From: Myroides guanonis
GTDB lineage: Bacteria; Bacteroidota; Bacteroidia; Flavobacteriales; Flavobacteriaceae
Assembly (NCBI RefSeq): GCF_900114085.1
Contig: NZ_FORU01000008.1
Coordinates: 62,001-126,000 of the forward strand
Length of the DNA stretch: 64,000 nucleotides
Direction of reading: 5' to 3'
Each line of letters begins with the position of its first letter. The stretch's first letter is position 1. The notes below the pieces were generated by a model. It had not been told where the DNA came from. It did not search any database and saw nothing but the letters and a program-made list of their open reading frames with translations. The position numbers were made by a program, and so were the translations under genes. Below, piece after piece: positions 1 through 9,167 of this stretch.

Positions 1-580
1 CTGTCTTGGTTTGTATCCACTCTAGATACGTTTCATCTACCAAAATAAGGTAAACACTTAAAAATATAAACACCACAAAAAGAGCGATAAAAGGAATCAG
101 CCAATTTTTGTAATCTCTTGAAACATAAGATGCAACAGCATAAAATATCAACACAATATAAAAAACACTCCAGAAGTGAAATAAGGTAGCGATTAATATC
201 CATAAAGAAGCATCAAAGAGTTTTTCTTGAGGATTTTTCAACGAGTGTAATGAATACAATCGCCTTAATGCTAATAATATAAAAAAGTTAGCAACAACCA
301 ACCTTGCATTAAGCATAATGTTGGGAAACATCAATATGAAGCTCAAAAATAATAAAGGAACGTAAGCATTATCCGAAACTAATCTATTCCTTAACACTAT
401 AAATTGAATCAAGAAAACGGTAAAAACCAGTATTCCTAAAACTCCAACAGTTTTCAATAAACTATAAACAGATGTGGCTTCCAAATGCATAAATTGGAAC
501 AAAACAAATGCTAATCCTAAAAGAACACTAACTAATATATAGTTAATTGGTTTTGTTTTACTAAAAAGACTTGCTAACAT
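1..580 (-). CDS. DUF6427-like polytopic membrane protein (C-terminus cut by window edge)
   Basis: An open frame on the minus strand starts with ATG at 580 and runs off the left edge after about 193 codons. The translation begins MLASLFSKTKPINYILVSV and is a run of hydrophobic segments separated by short basic loops, so it should be an inner-membrane protein with at least five or six helices. Its start, composition and place near purD and a DUF6341-like small protein match the flavobacterial family I know as DUF6427, whose function is not known. The family name is from memory. The coding frame itself is clear because it stays open over 580 bases of AT-rich DNA. Confidence 0.75.
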   Translation of the reverse strand, partial: MLASLFSKTKPINYILVSVLLGLAFVLFQFMHLEATSVYSLLKTVGVLGILVFTVFLIQFIVLRNRLVSDNAYVPLLFLSFILMFPNIMLNARLVVANFFILLALRRLYSLHSLKNPQEKLFDASLWILIATLFHFWSVFYIVLIFYAVASYVSRDYKNWLIPFIALFVVFIFLSVYLILVDETYLEWIQTKT

Positions 581-592
581 CTATATATTTTA

Positions 593-600
593 TATTTTTG
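593..600 (+). promoter_or_regulatory. Putative -7 box (TAnnTTTG) for the small membrane protein gene at 683
   Basis: TATTTTTG fits the Bacteroidota -7 consensus TAnnTTTG and lies about 80 bases before the ATG at 683, in the gap between two divergent genes. I see no convincing -33 TTG at normal spacing, so this is a weak call. Confidence 0.25.
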
Positions 601-682
601 TAGGTGATATTTTGTACCTTAACGCTATATAAGACGCTTCAGGTCGAATCATATTAAAACATAATTCTTAAAATAAAGTACA

Positions 683-913
683 ATGACTTCATTTTTTAAT
701 GGCATCGCTTTCCTTTTTGAGAAAATTCTTTTCGTTCCTATGAATTTCATTAGAACTTTAGAATTATCAAATTGGTGGACTGCAAACATCATCACATGGA
801 TCTTTATTATCATCTGTTCAGCTGCATTTGTTTACTGGTGCAAGCAAATGAAGATATTCAAAGACAATAAAGAAGACGACCAAGACACTACAGCCCACTC
901 ATTTTTGAAGTAG
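683..913 (+). CDS. DUF6341-like small membrane protein
   Basis: This 76-residue protein starts with ATG at 683. An N-terminal amphipathic part (MTSFFNGIAFLFEKILFVP) is followed by one clear transmembrane helix around residues 35-52 and a short acidic tail ending KEDDQDTTAHSFLK. It matches the flavobacterial small-protein family found beside purD that I recall as DUF6341; some database entries mislabel it as uracil phosphoribosyltransferase. It converges on purD with only 3 bases between the two stop codons and is divergent from the DUF6427-like gene. The function is unknown. Conservation of this neighbourhood in flavobacteria supports it as a real gene. Confidence 0.8.
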   Translation: MTSFFNGIAFLFEKILFVPMNFIRTLELSNWWTANIITWIFIIICSAAFVYWCKQMKIFKDNKEDDQDTTAHSFLK

Positions 914-916
914 GTT

Positions 917-2191
917 TTAGAGATCGAATCCGATATCTTTTCTAAAATACATCTTGTCAAAAGATAATTTTTCTATATTTTGATAAGATGTATTTAATGC
1001 TTTATGGAAGTCCTCTCCGTAAGATGTTACCGCTAATACTCTACCACCATTCGTAACTACCTCTCCGTCCTTTAATGCAGTTCCTGCATGAAAGACAATC
1101 GATCCTTCTACTTGGTCAATACCCTTTATAACTTTACCTTTTTCGTAATCCTCTGGATATCCTCCAGAAACAAGCATAACAGTCGTAGCACTTCTACTGT
1201 CTAATTCTAGTTCTTCATTTTCTAGCGTTTCATTTGCAACCGCTTTGAATAAAGAAACCAAATCACTCTTAATTCTAGGTAATACCACTTCTGTTTCTGG
1301 ATCTCCCAAGCGAACATTATATTCAATAACGAAAGGATCGTCACCAACTTTAATAAGTCCAATAAAAACGAATCCTTTAAAGTTTAACTCGTCTTTTTTA
1401 ATACCCTCAATAGTTGGGATTATAACACGTTCTTCAATTTTTTTCATCAACGCTTCATCAGCAAATGGTACAGGTGAGATCGCACCCATTCCTCCAGTAT
1501 TTAAACCTTTGTCTCCTTCTCCGATACGTTTATAATCTTTAGCTGTAGGTAATACTTTATAAGATTTACCATCCGTTAAAACGAAACAGCTCAACTCAAT
1601 TCCATCTAAAAACTCTTCAATCACAACCTTAGAACTAGCATCTCCAAACTTAGCATCCACTAACATGTCTTCTAATTCAAGTTTTGCCTCTTCTAAACTA
1701 TTTAAAATCACTACACCTTTACCAGCTGCAAGTCCATCTGCTTTTAAAACATAAGGAGCTTTCAAGGTTTCTAAAAACTGCTTTCCTTCAGAAACAGTAT
1801 CTTTAGTAAAACTCTTATACGCCGCAGTTGGAATATTGTGTTTTTGCAAAAACTCTTTCGCAAAATCCTTGCTACCCTCTAACTGAGCTCCTTTCTTAGA
1901 AGGACCAATTACAGGTATATGACTAATTGTAGAATCGGATAGAAAAAAATCAACGATACCTTTCACTAACGGGTCTTCTGGCCCTACAATTACCATATCA
2001 ATATGGTTCTCTATGACAGCAGCTTTTACCCCTTCAAAATCATTTGGATTAACTGTGGCTAAATTGGTAGCTATAGAAGCTGTTCCTGCATTACCAGGTC
2101 CAACAAATAATGCCTCACAACTTGGACTTTGCAATAATTTCCAAGCTATAGCATGCTCTCTTCCACCAGAGCCTAATAGTAAAATTTTCAT
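917..2191 (-). CDS. purD: Phosphoribosylamine--glycine ligase (GAR synthetase)
   Basis: PurD joins glycine to 5-phosphoribosylamine using ATP, the second step of de novo purine synthesis, in the cytosol. The 424-residue length is normal for the family. The N-terminal nucleotide-binding-like motif LLLGSGGREHAIAWKL is at residues 3-18, followed by GPGNAGT and VGPEDPLVKG. The ATP-grasp core shows VLKADGLAAGKGV (about 148-160), the glycine-rich loop NTGGMGAISP, and EYNVRLGDPETE near residue 290, which carries the metal-binding acidic residues. It appears to be transcribed alone: the next gene upstream on the strand ends 230 bases away and a -7 box lies at 2220-2227. Confidence 0.97.
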   Translation of the reverse strand: MKILLLGSGGREHAIAWKLLQSPSCEALFVGPGNAGTASIATNLATVNPNDFEGVKAAVIENHIDMVIVGPEDPLVKGIVDFFLSDSTISHIPVIGPSKKGAQLEGSKDFAKEFLQKHNIPTAAYKSFTKDTVSEGKQFLETLKAPYVLKADGLAAGKGVVILNSLEEAKLELEDMLVDAKFGDASSKVVIEEFLDGIELSCFVLTDGKSYKVLPTAKDYKRIGEGDKGLNTGGMGAISPVPFADEALMKKIEERVIIPTIEGIKKDELNFKGFVFIGLIKVGDDPFVIEYNVRLGDPETEVVLPRIKSDLVSLFKAVANETLENEELELDSRSATTVMLVSGGYPEDYEKGKVIKGIDQVEGSIVFHAGTALKDGEVVTNGGRVLAVTSYGEDFHKALNTSYQNIEKLSFDKMYFRKDIGFDL

Positions 2192-2219
2192 GAATTGTGT
2201 TGTTTGTAATTTACAAGCT

Positions 2220-2227
2220 CAAAAGTA
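2220..2227 (-). promoter_or_regulatory. Putative -7 box for purD
   Basis: Read on the minus strand this is TACTTTTG, matching TAnnTTTG, about 30 bases upstream of the purD ATG. No clear -33 TTG is seen at the usual distance. Confidence 0.35.
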
Positions 2228-2423
2228 GTTATATTTTGGCTAAAAAAGAAAATATCCCAAGGCAATACAAGTATTGGAAAGTTTATATAATAGAATATTA
2301 TATAAAAAAACAGTCTAGAATTCACTTGCAATCACATATTGACTCCGCATAAAAGATACTTACAGAGTCAAACAAAAGTTGTCTATAAAATATCTAGAGA
2401 CATCAATAATTTAGGCAACTTAG

Positions 2424-3767
2424 TTAATATGCTTTCTCATCACCTTTAAACACATTATAAATGGTCAAGTAAATAATCTTTAGATCCAATGCAATTGACC
2501 AGTTTTCTAGATAAAATAAATCATATTTAAATCTATTTATCAAGTCTCTATCACTCTCTATCTCACCTCTATAACCATGTGTTTGGGCCATCCCTGTAAT
2601 CCCAGGTTTCACCAAATGTCTCAACATAAACCTATTGACCTTTTTAGAATATAATTCAGTATGCTTAATCATATGAGGTCTAGGTCCTACAATAGACATA
2701 TTTCCTAAGAAAACATTTATAAATTGGGGAAATTCATCCAAACTAGTCCTCCTAATAAATTTACCGATTTTAGTAATCCTATCATCAGAACGAGTAGCTT
2801 GCTTTAAATGTGAATCCTCATTTATACGCATAGAACGAAATTTATAACAAGTAAACTCAGTATCATTAAGCCCAGTTCTCTTCTGTTTAAATAAAACAGG
2901 ACCTTTCGACTCTAGTTTAATCAAAATAGCCAACAAAGGAACTAACCAAGACATAATACAAACAATCACAACTATTGAAAAGACAATATCAAATATCCTC
3001 TTCAAAAACTTATTATAAGTTTTATCCAACGGAATCTTTCTTCTAGGGATTATAGGAATAACATCATAATAATCAGCCTTAGAATTGATATTCAACAACT
3101 CTTTCCTTGTTGGAACATATTTTAATAGAACCAAATTATTATCCGAAAAAGTCAATAGCTGATTTACATTTTTCTTATCGATATAACTATAACTCAGGTA
3201 AATTTCATCAATGTTTTTTTCCGTTATAAACGCTTCAATTTCATCAACATTATCTAATGAATCAAATACTTTTAGACAACGATACCCAAATTTTGTTTTC
3301 TCTTGAAATAACTGCTCTAAAGATCTTATCTCTGAACTATCTCCAATTAAAATAACATTTCTAAAATTACCCCCATGCTTTTCCCTAAAGTAAATAAGAG
3401 AAAAATATATCGACAGTTTAAGGAATGTTATGCTACTAAGAATCATTATTCCAAACAGAATAAAATCCTCCTTTTCCGCAAATCGTGGAAAAAAACCGTT
3501 GTATGCTATAACAAGTACAAAAATTGAAACAAACTGTTTGAAAATTTTCTCTAAAATCTTATAAATACCAGTATGTCTATAAACATCGTAAAACTCCGAA
3601 GCCCAAGCAACGAACAACCACGTAATTGTTGCAAAGATTAGAAAAACAATCTTACCTGAGAAATTAGGAAAAACAAGACTAGCCACCGTATTAATAACTA
3701 ATAAATCGGCAACGATAGTAATGGGTCTTAAATATTTAGAAAATCTTCCTTGTTTGCTTGGTAACAC
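2424..3767 (-). CDS. Undecaprenyl-phosphate sugar phosphotransferase (WcaJ/PglC-type, initiating enzyme)
   Basis: This 447-residue protein would transfer a sugar 1-phosphate to undecaprenyl phosphate at the inner membrane, starting the polysaccharide repeat unit. The N-terminal half has about four membrane helices and a CoA-binding-like middle region (NVILIGDSSE). The C-terminal bacterial sugar transferase domain begins at KRIFDIVFSIVVIV (about residue 258) and shows KQKRTGLNDTEFTCYKFRSM, RRTSLDEFPQFINVFLGNMS and VGPRPH, the hallmarks of polyisoprenyl-phosphate hexose-1-phosphate transferases. It is the last gene of the polysaccharide operon, its start sharing a base with the stop of the UDP-xylose synthase gene. 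The sugar cannot be read from the sequence. Confidence 0.92.
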   Translation of the reverse strand: MLPSKQGRFSKYLRPITIVADLLVINTVASLVFPNFSGKIVFLIFATITWLFVAWASEFYDVYRHTGIYKILEKIFKQFVSIFVLVIAYNGFFPRFAEKEDFILFGIMILSSITFLKLSIYFSLIYFREKHGGNFRNVILIGDSSEIRSLEQLFQEKTKFGYRCLKVFDSLDNVDEIEAFITEKNIDEIYLSYSYIDKKNVNQLLTFSDNNLVLLKYVPTRKELLNINSKADYYDVIPIIPRRKIPLDKTYNKFLKRIFDIVFSIVVIVCIMSWLVPLLAILIKLESKGPVLFKQKRTGLNDTEFTCYKFRSMRINEDSHLKQATRSDDRITKIGKFIRRTSLDEFPQFINVFLGNMSIVGPRPHMIKHTELYSKKVNRFMLRHLVKPGITGMAQTHGYRGEIESDRDLINRFKYDLFYLENWSIALDLKIIYLTIYNVFKGDEKAY

Positions 3768-4750
3768 TAATATATATATTTAGAAAAGTCTTTATGTTCT
3801 TCTTTCAACAACTCCTCGTTAGTAAAGTCTTTAAAATAATTATAGGTCTTCATCATCCCTTCGGCACGTCCCACTTTAGGCGTCCAATCTAATAACGTTT
3901 TAGCCCTATCAATATTGGGACAACGTTGCATTGGATCGTTCTCAGGCAACTCTTTAAAAACAATGTCCTTAGAAGCTCCACTCAGGGAAATTATTTCTTG
4001 TGCAAAATCTTTAATAGTTATCTCATCAGGATTTCCAATATTAACTGGCAAATGATAGTCTGACAACAATAACCTATAAATTCCTTCTACTTGATCATCT
4101 ATATAGCAAAATGACCTAGTTTGATTACCGTCTCCAAAAATTGTGAGAGGTTCTCCTCTTAGTACTTGCCCTATAAAAGCAGGAATAACCCTCCCATCAT
4201 TCAAACGCATACGGGGACCGTAAGTATTAAATATGCGTACAATTCTAGTTTCAAGATTATGAAAAGTATGGTAGGCCATAGTAAGAGATTCTTGAAAGCG
4301 CTTTGCTTCGTCATAAACTCCTCTTGGGCCAATTGTATTCACATTTCCATAATATTCCTCAGTTTGAGGGTGTACTAATGGATCTCCATAAACTTCTGAT
4401 GTAGAAGCAATAAGTATCCTCGCATTCTTTACCCTTGCTAATCCTAGAAGGTTATGGGTACCTAAAGAACCAACTTTTAAAGTTTGAATAGGAATTTTTA
4501 AATAATCTATTGGGCTAGCAGGTGAAGCAAAATGTAGAATATAGTCTAACGATCCAGGAACAAATACGAACTTTGTTATATCATGGTGATAAAACTCAAA
4601 AAACTCATTCCCAAATAAATGTTGAATATTTTTTAAATCTCCAGTGATTAAGTTATCCATACCAATTACATGGTAACCTTCTGAGATAAATCGATCACAA
4701 AGATGTGAGCCGATAAAACCAGCTGCACCTGTAATTAGAATTCGTTTCAT
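3767..4750 (-). CDS. UDP-glucuronate decarboxylase (UDP-xylose synthase-like SDR)
   Basis: An extended short-chain dehydrogenase/reductase, probably converting UDP-glucuronate to UDP-xylose with bound NAD. The Rossmann motif is [16 protein letters not shown] near the N-terminus. The family-typical blocks [33 protein letters not shown] (catalytic YxxxK) and [18 protein letters not shown] follow closely what is known in UXS enzymes. Length of about 327 residues is normal. I prefer the ATG at 4750; an in-frame GTG two codons upstream overlaps the wecG-like stop codon. Its product, or its substrate UDP-GlcA, fits the glucuronyl C5-epimerase-like protein in the same operon. Confidence 0.88.
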   Translation of the reverse strand: MKRILITGAAGFIGSHLCDRFISEGYHVIGMDNLITGDLKNIQHLFGNEFFEFYHHDITKFVFVPGSLDYILHFASPASPIDYLKIPIQTLKVGSLGTHNLLGLARVKNARILIASTSEVYGDPLVHPQTEEYYGNVNTIGPRGVYDEAKRFQESLTMAYHTFHNLETRIVRIFNTYGPRMRLNDGRVIPAFIGQVLRGEPLTIFGDGNQTRSFCYIDDQVEGIYRLLLSDYHLPVNIGNPDEITIKDFAQEIISLSGASKDIVFKELPENDPMQRCPNIDRAKTLLDWTPKVGRAEGMMKTYNYFKDFTNEELLKEEHKDFSKYIY

Positions 4751-4752
4751 AT

Positions 4753-5490
4753 TCACTTGAACTTTTCTTGCATTACCATAGCAATAAACTTGCCATTATC
4801 TATAAAACTTCTTTTCCACATCCTTTTTGGTTCCTGCAAAAATCTGTAAAACCATTCTAATCCAGCTTTTTGCATCCATTCAGGCGCTCTCTTCACCTTC
4901 CCAGAGATAACGTCGAAACTACCACCTACTCCCATTATAAATCCAACAGAACTCAACTCTTGCTTATAACGAGACAAAAAGATTTCTTTCTTAGGAGAAC
5001 TCATTGCGACATATAAGTAAGTAGCTTTACTATCTACTATCTGTCTAACTAGTTTATCCTCATCTTCTTTAGAAAAATAGCCATGATGATAGCCAGCAAT
5101 AATTCCTTCCCCAAAATCCCTTTTAAAAGTTTCTGCAACCTTATTCACCACCTTCTCTTCTGCTCCTAATAAAAAGATTGTTTCATTTCTTAACTGTGCA
5201 TTCTTAACCAAATTCAAAAATAAGTCAATTCCAGACACTCTTTCCTTCAAAGGTTTACCTAACAATTTAGATGCCCACACAACCGCCATACCATCAGCAT
5301 TCACCAAATCAGCATTCTTAATACTTTGAAACAACTCCTCGTCTCTTTTCATATGAACTAATTTTGCAGCATTGACAACAATATGCATAATAGGTTGTTT
5401 AGAATCAATTGATTTATTGATTATATCTATCGATTCTTGCATCGTTAAGTTGTCAACTCCTATCCCAAAAAGATCTCTTTTTTCTCCCAC
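4753..5490 (-). CDS. WecG/TagA/CpsF-family glycosyltransferase
   Basis: A 245-residue GT26-family transferase that would add the second sugar to the lipid-linked intermediate. Seen: [18 protein letters not shown] at the N-terminus, [16 protein letters not shown], the conserved acidic motif [23 protein letters not shown], and the C-terminal blocks [13 protein letters not shown] and [20 protein letters not shown], followed by [18 protein letters not shown]. The whole family pattern is present at the expected length. The start is GTG at 5490, 6 bases after the preceding gene; no good ATG lies near the conserved N-terminus. The acceptor and donor sugars are unknown. Confidence 0.92.
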   Translation of the reverse strand: MGEKRDLFGIGVDNLTMQESIDIINKSIDSKQPIMHIVVNAAKLVHMKRDEELFQSIKNADLVNADGMAVVWASKLLGKPLKERVSGIDLFLNLVKNAQLRNETIFLLGAEEKVVNKVAETFKRDFGEGIIAGYHHGYFSKEDEDKLVRQIVDSKATYLYVAMSSPKKEIFLSRYKQELSSVGFIMGVGGSFDVISGKVKRAPEWMQKAGLEWFYRFLQEPKRMWKRSFIDNGKFIAMVMQEKFK

Positions 5491-5496
5491 AAAACT

Positions 5497-6684
5497 TTAA
5501 TTTATTTCTTTTTGATTAACGCTAAGCTTTATTAAGTAAAATATCCAACCTATATAAACCATAGATGAGAAATTAATAAATAATTGCCCCGCAAAAATAC
5601 TAATAAATAAAACAATCAATATTGCAAAAGTTACGAAATACGAATCTTGTCTCTCCAAGAAGTGTAAAATGCATAAATAAAAAAAATAGAGGTAGAAAAG
5701 TAAACCAATAGCTCCAAAGAATACAAACATATCAATAAGTGACATCTCAAAAAGCCCTATTGCATCCATTTTACCACCAAAAAGATAATTCAAAACAGTC
5801 CAATTCTCCAGATAATAGCTTGCCTTCTCAATTAGGATTTGATCTCTAAAAGACATCAATGTTGTTAGAAATCCATGTTCATTGTACACATCGATTAAGA
5901 CGTCAAAAGTTGTGAAAAACGCGGCCTTATTCAAGTAAGAAACAGTTATTACCAACAAGCTAACAAATAGAATAAGACTATAATATGATTTTTTTTTGTA
6001 AAGTCTGAATGTAAAAACATGGTAACCAAACAAACAAACTAAAAACAAATAAATAGCCTTAGTCCCCACTAAAAGTGCAGTTATGGTTATCAGCCAAAAA
6101 AACACCTTAGAATATGTTTTTTGAACAAAACTAATGTAGTACACATACAATATACTACTTACAAAAAAATAAGTTGCAACAATAGATTTATGTAACACCC
6201 CCATATAGCCAAAACGAAAGTGGTACGTTTTAAAAAAGGACAAATCAAAGATTGCACCTATTAAAACCGTACAACATATCAGTCCTATCAATATTAAAGT
6301 TACACTTGAAAATGTTTTGTATATATTTGTTTTTAAAGGAAGTATATTCAAAAAATAGAAATATAGATAACTTGCAAAATAAAGTCCTAGTTCTCTTATT
6401 TCATTTCTACTATCATAAAAATCTATCTCTTTCGTAAGCGCCAAACGCCCTATTATGAAAATTAGGAAGAGGAGAGAGAAATTCTTTAGTAAACCTATGT
6501 GCTGTTTCACTTTGAAAATGTAAAAAAATAAGCATCCACAAAAAAGTATCTTAATCAACTTCACAACAATAGTAAACGATTGTTGCTCTTCAAGTCCTAT
6601 AAATCGTTTCAAAACGAAATCAAGACAAAATTGCAAACATATAAATACAAAAACGATCCAACCTACACTACTTCTTTCCTCCAT
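5497..6684 (-). CDS. Polytopic membrane protein, O-antigen polymerase-like (first of three)
   Basis: A 395-residue very hydrophobic protein with roughly ten predicted membrane segments and a longer hydrophilic loop around residues 260-300 (VLIDVYNEHGFLTTLMSFRD to YLFGGKMDAIG). Short conserved motifs of the Wzy/WaaL families are weak; the loop with FGGKMDAIGLFEMSLIDMF resembles the periplasmic loop of polymerases. It overlaps the next upstream gene by 22 bases. Its position among flippase, transferases and a chain-length protein suggests a polymerase or ligase role, but this is from context. AT-rich codon use and divergence are typical of Wzy proteins. Confidence 0.7.
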   Translation of the reverse strand: MEERSSVGWIVFVFICLQFCLDFVLKRFIGLEEQQSFTIVVKLIKILFCGCLFFYIFKVKQHIGLLKNFSLLFLIFIIGRLALTKEIDFYDSRNEIRELGLYFASYLYFYFLNILPLKTNIYKTFSSVTLILIGLICCTVLIGAIFDLSFFKTYHFRFGYMGVLHKSIVATYFFVSSILYVYYISFVQKTYSKVFFWLITITALLVGTKAIYLFLVCLFGYHVFTFRLYKKKSYYSLILFVSLLVITVSYLNKAAFFTTFDVLIDVYNEHGFLTTLMSFRDQILIEKASYYLENWTVLNYLFGGKMDAIGLFEMSLIDMFVFFGAIGLLFYLYFFYLCILHFLERQDSYFVTFAILIVLFISIFAGQLFINFSSMVYIGWIFYLIKLSVNQKEIN

Positions 6685-7928
6685 GCCATATAAGTAAACA
6701 GGTTGAAGAAAAATGCAACAAATATAATTAGAGTATTTAAATACAAAATAGAATCAAACAAGCAACCTATAACAATAAACAAAACTAAAAAGAAATAAAC
6801 GCGGTTTCTAGATTGCCATGCAAACTTAAACTGCGAATATAGAAAATACAAGAACAAAACTAAGCCAAACAAGCCATACTCAACGAATATGGATAAGTAT
6901 TGATTATGTGGTCCATACTCTAATTTTCTTGCGTAGTGTAACTCATGTTTCTCGTAAGCAATCAATGAAATTCTATCCTCACTTCCTGATCCATATCCAA
7001 AAAAAGGTTTTTCCATGGCAACATCAACTATGGCCTTCCACCTCGTAAACCTACTGTCATTATTCATATCTCCTTCATAACTTGTTCCAGCATTTTCTGT
7101 TAACTCCCATTTTAGCTGATTCGTAAACCTCTCTTCCATATAAGTATTGTTCAGGGAATACAACAAAGCACTCAACAAAATACCTCCAAATAATGTAGCA
7201 GTAATTAACTTTTTGAAACTCCCTTTAGCAAGGGCTACTTCTCTAAATTTCAGAATATAACTAATTACAAAATATATAAAAAAGCAAAACAATGCACTTC
7301 TAGAATTTAAAAAAAGTAAACAAGCAACTAAAACAACAATTGCGGTATATCTAAAATATTTGTTGAAAAATTTAGGGAGTTCACGAATAATTAATATTGA
7401 AAACAAAATATAAATCCCTAACAAGGTTGGATGAAAACGAAGCAATTCAGTAAAAACATGATAAGTATAGTCGTAAGAAAACAAATCACTCTCAACAACA
7501 AACCCTCCTTTACTTTTAAAGTATCGTATAAAATTATAACTCATTAATATTAAACTACACAATACGCTTCCATAAACAAAAAAGCGCATAGCTTGCTTAA
7601 ACATCCTATCCAATAAATCCTTACTAACAAATGAGAATAACAAAGGCAGCAATAAATAAGAAGAGTAGTTCTCATAATAGTGCATTGCAGACTTCAGGTT
7701 ATCTGTAAAGAACAATCCAACAGTTAAAAGAATGATCATACTAGCTGTTGTAGCAAATAAAATTCTAACAACATTTTTCTGGGTTAGATTTAATTTGGGT
7801 CTTTGTTTTACTATGTAAAACAATAAGGATACCACTAAAAGTCCTATAGCAACATTTCCAAGCTTAGTGTAGATTGGCATTAAAAAGCAAAAAATTGCGG
7901 TGCAGATAACAACTAACCTTTGTTCCAT
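6663..7928 (-). CDS. O-antigen ligase/polymerase family protein (Wzy_C domain; second of three)
   Basis: A 421-residue membrane protein with about ten to twelve helices. The Wzy_C signature is visible: LNSRSALFCFFIYFVISYIL for the core helices, then a long periplasmic loop (about residues 275-350) ending FFGYGSGSEDR and GPHNQYLSIFVEYGLFGLVL. The PHNQYL histidine block is what O-antigen ligases (WaaL) and related polymerases carry. It overlaps the downstream gene by 22 bases and the upstream one by 16, so the three membrane proteins are probably translationally coupled. Whether it ligates or polymerises cannot be told from sequence. Confidence 0.82.
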   Translation of the reverse strand: MEQRLVVICTAIFCFLMPIYTKLGNVAIGLLVVSLLFYIVKQRPKLNLTQKNVVRILFATTASMIILLTVGLFFTDNLKSAMHYYENYSSYLLLPLLFSFVSKDLLDRMFKQAMRFFVYGSVLCSLILMSYNFIRYFKSKGGFVVESDLFSYDYTYHVFTELLRFHPTLLGIYILFSILIIRELPKFFNKYFRYTAIVVLVACLLFLNSRSALFCFFIYFVISYILKFREVALAKGSFKKLITATLFGGILLSALLYSLNNTYMEERFTNQLKWELTENAGTSYEGDMNNDSRFTRWKAIVDVAMEKPFFGYGSGSEDRISLIAYEKHELHYARKLEYGPHNQYLSIFVEYGLFGLVLFLYFLYSQFKFAWQSRNRVYFFLVLFIVIGCLFDSILYLNTLIIFVAFFFNLFTYMAWRKEVV

Positions 7929-9151
7929 GTAACTTCTTTAAAACTTAAAGCAAAAATAAAACCAATATAAATTCCAGAGAGACCTGAGTTAAAAATATGT
8001 CCTGACATACAAGACAAAACACTAAGAAGTATTAACATCAAAATACTAAGTCGTGCATAAGGAAAATTATTATTTTTTGAATTTCTCCTTATCTGTAAGT
8101 ACAATAAAAGTAGTAAAATTATGAATACAAAAACTCCAAGATATCCATTACTAAAAAACAAGTCTAAAACATCAATTTCAATAATCTTACTAGCCAATTG
8201 CTCGTAGTGATAATTCCCAACACCAATAAGTTTATCAATTAGAGAATACTCTTGAGAAAAGATTACCAGCATCTCTTTAAAAAAAAGATTCCTACTCGAT
8301 AACACAAAGGTCAATAGATCCATTTTGTGCCAAAAATAGGTATATCGCTCATAAATTGCAGAATTTCGAATAAAGAAAACAATCCCACCACTTATCAATA
8401 TAAACACCCCGATTAGATACTTTATTACCCCCCTATGCTTTGAATTATTAAGTCTTAATTTCCCAGAACTCAATAATATAAGTATCTGGATTAAAAAAAC
8501 ACCTACCATACCCGTTTTTGAACTAATAAGAAAACCTAAAAGCAAACTACCAATCCCATAGAGAATGTAGATCAACACGCTGTTTTTTATTACAAGATAG
8601 TAATAACCTAAAAAACCAGATAGTATTAAGAGAAGAGCAGAAATCTCATTTCCGGCTATGAAATAGCCTTTAGATCCAATATTTCCAGTTTCGTACATAG
8701 GTGTACCCAACCCAACGAACTTCAAACAAAGATTAATCGCAACTATCCAAAACGAGACTTTAATCCAAAAAACATAATGATAAAACAACTCTTTCTTGGA
8801 AGTTTCAAATATCATTCTAAAATAATAAAAGGAAATTGCAAGAGTTAAATACTTGAATACCTTAATAATATCTTGAACAAAACCACCAATACCAATTCTT
8901 TCTACTGCGAATGAATGCAAGGAAGGCAAAATTAATAAAGCAAATATTATTGCTATGTATTTTAAATATCTTGGAGTAATTAATAATCTGAAAAGCAATA
9001 AAAAAACAACCCCCAACTTATAAATTTGACTTACAGAAATAGGCAATAAAATATCATTATAGTCAAGAATACCATTCAGTGTATCTACCAAAAGTAAAAA
9101 CACTAGTAGTATCCATATAACTAAATCAATGTACTTTACTTTTACCACCAT
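7913..9151 (-). CDS. Polytopic membrane protein, O-antigen polymerase-like (third of three)
   Basis: A 412-residue hydrophobic protein with about ten to twelve helices starting VKVKYIDLVIWILLVFLLLV. A periplasmic-type loop around residues 280-330 carries SSRNLFFKEMLVIFSQEYSLIDKLIGVGNYHYEQLASKIIEIDVLD in separate blocks, a layout like that of Wzy proteins with a G-x-G-x-Y motif before the next helix. The start is ATG at 9151, followed by GTG codons. It lies 16 bases after the GT4 gene. Role assigned by topology and context only: repeat-unit polymerase is the best guess. Confidence 0.7.
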   Translation of the reverse strand: MVVKVKYIDLVIWILLVFLLLVDTLNGILDYNDILLPISVSQIYKLGVVFLLLFRLLITPRYLKYIAIIFALLILPSLHSFAVERIGIGGFVQDIIKVFKYLTLAISFYYFRMIFETSKKELFYHYVFWIKVSFWIVAINLCLKFVGLGTPMYETGNIGSKGYFIAGNEISALLLILSGFLGYYYLVIKNSVLIYILYGIGSLLLGFLISSKTGMVGVFLIQILILLSSGKLRLNNSKHRGVIKYLIGVFILISGGIVFFIRNSAIYERYTYFWHKMDLLTFVLSSRNLFFKEMLVIFSQEYSLIDKLIGVGNYHYEQLASKIIEIDVLDLFFSNGYLGVFVFIILLLLLYLQIRRNSKNNNFPYARLSILMLILLSVLSCMSGHIFNSGLSGIYIGFIFALSFKEVTWNKG

Positions 9152-9167
9152 TCTTTCAATGTTATTT

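Noticed and set aside
2282..2306. AT-only hairpin TTTATATAATA / TATTATATAAA between purD and the sugar transferase gene
   Set aside because: A perfect 11-base stem but only A/T, and on the minus strand the T run precedes instead of follows it, so it is not a good terminator for either neighbour.
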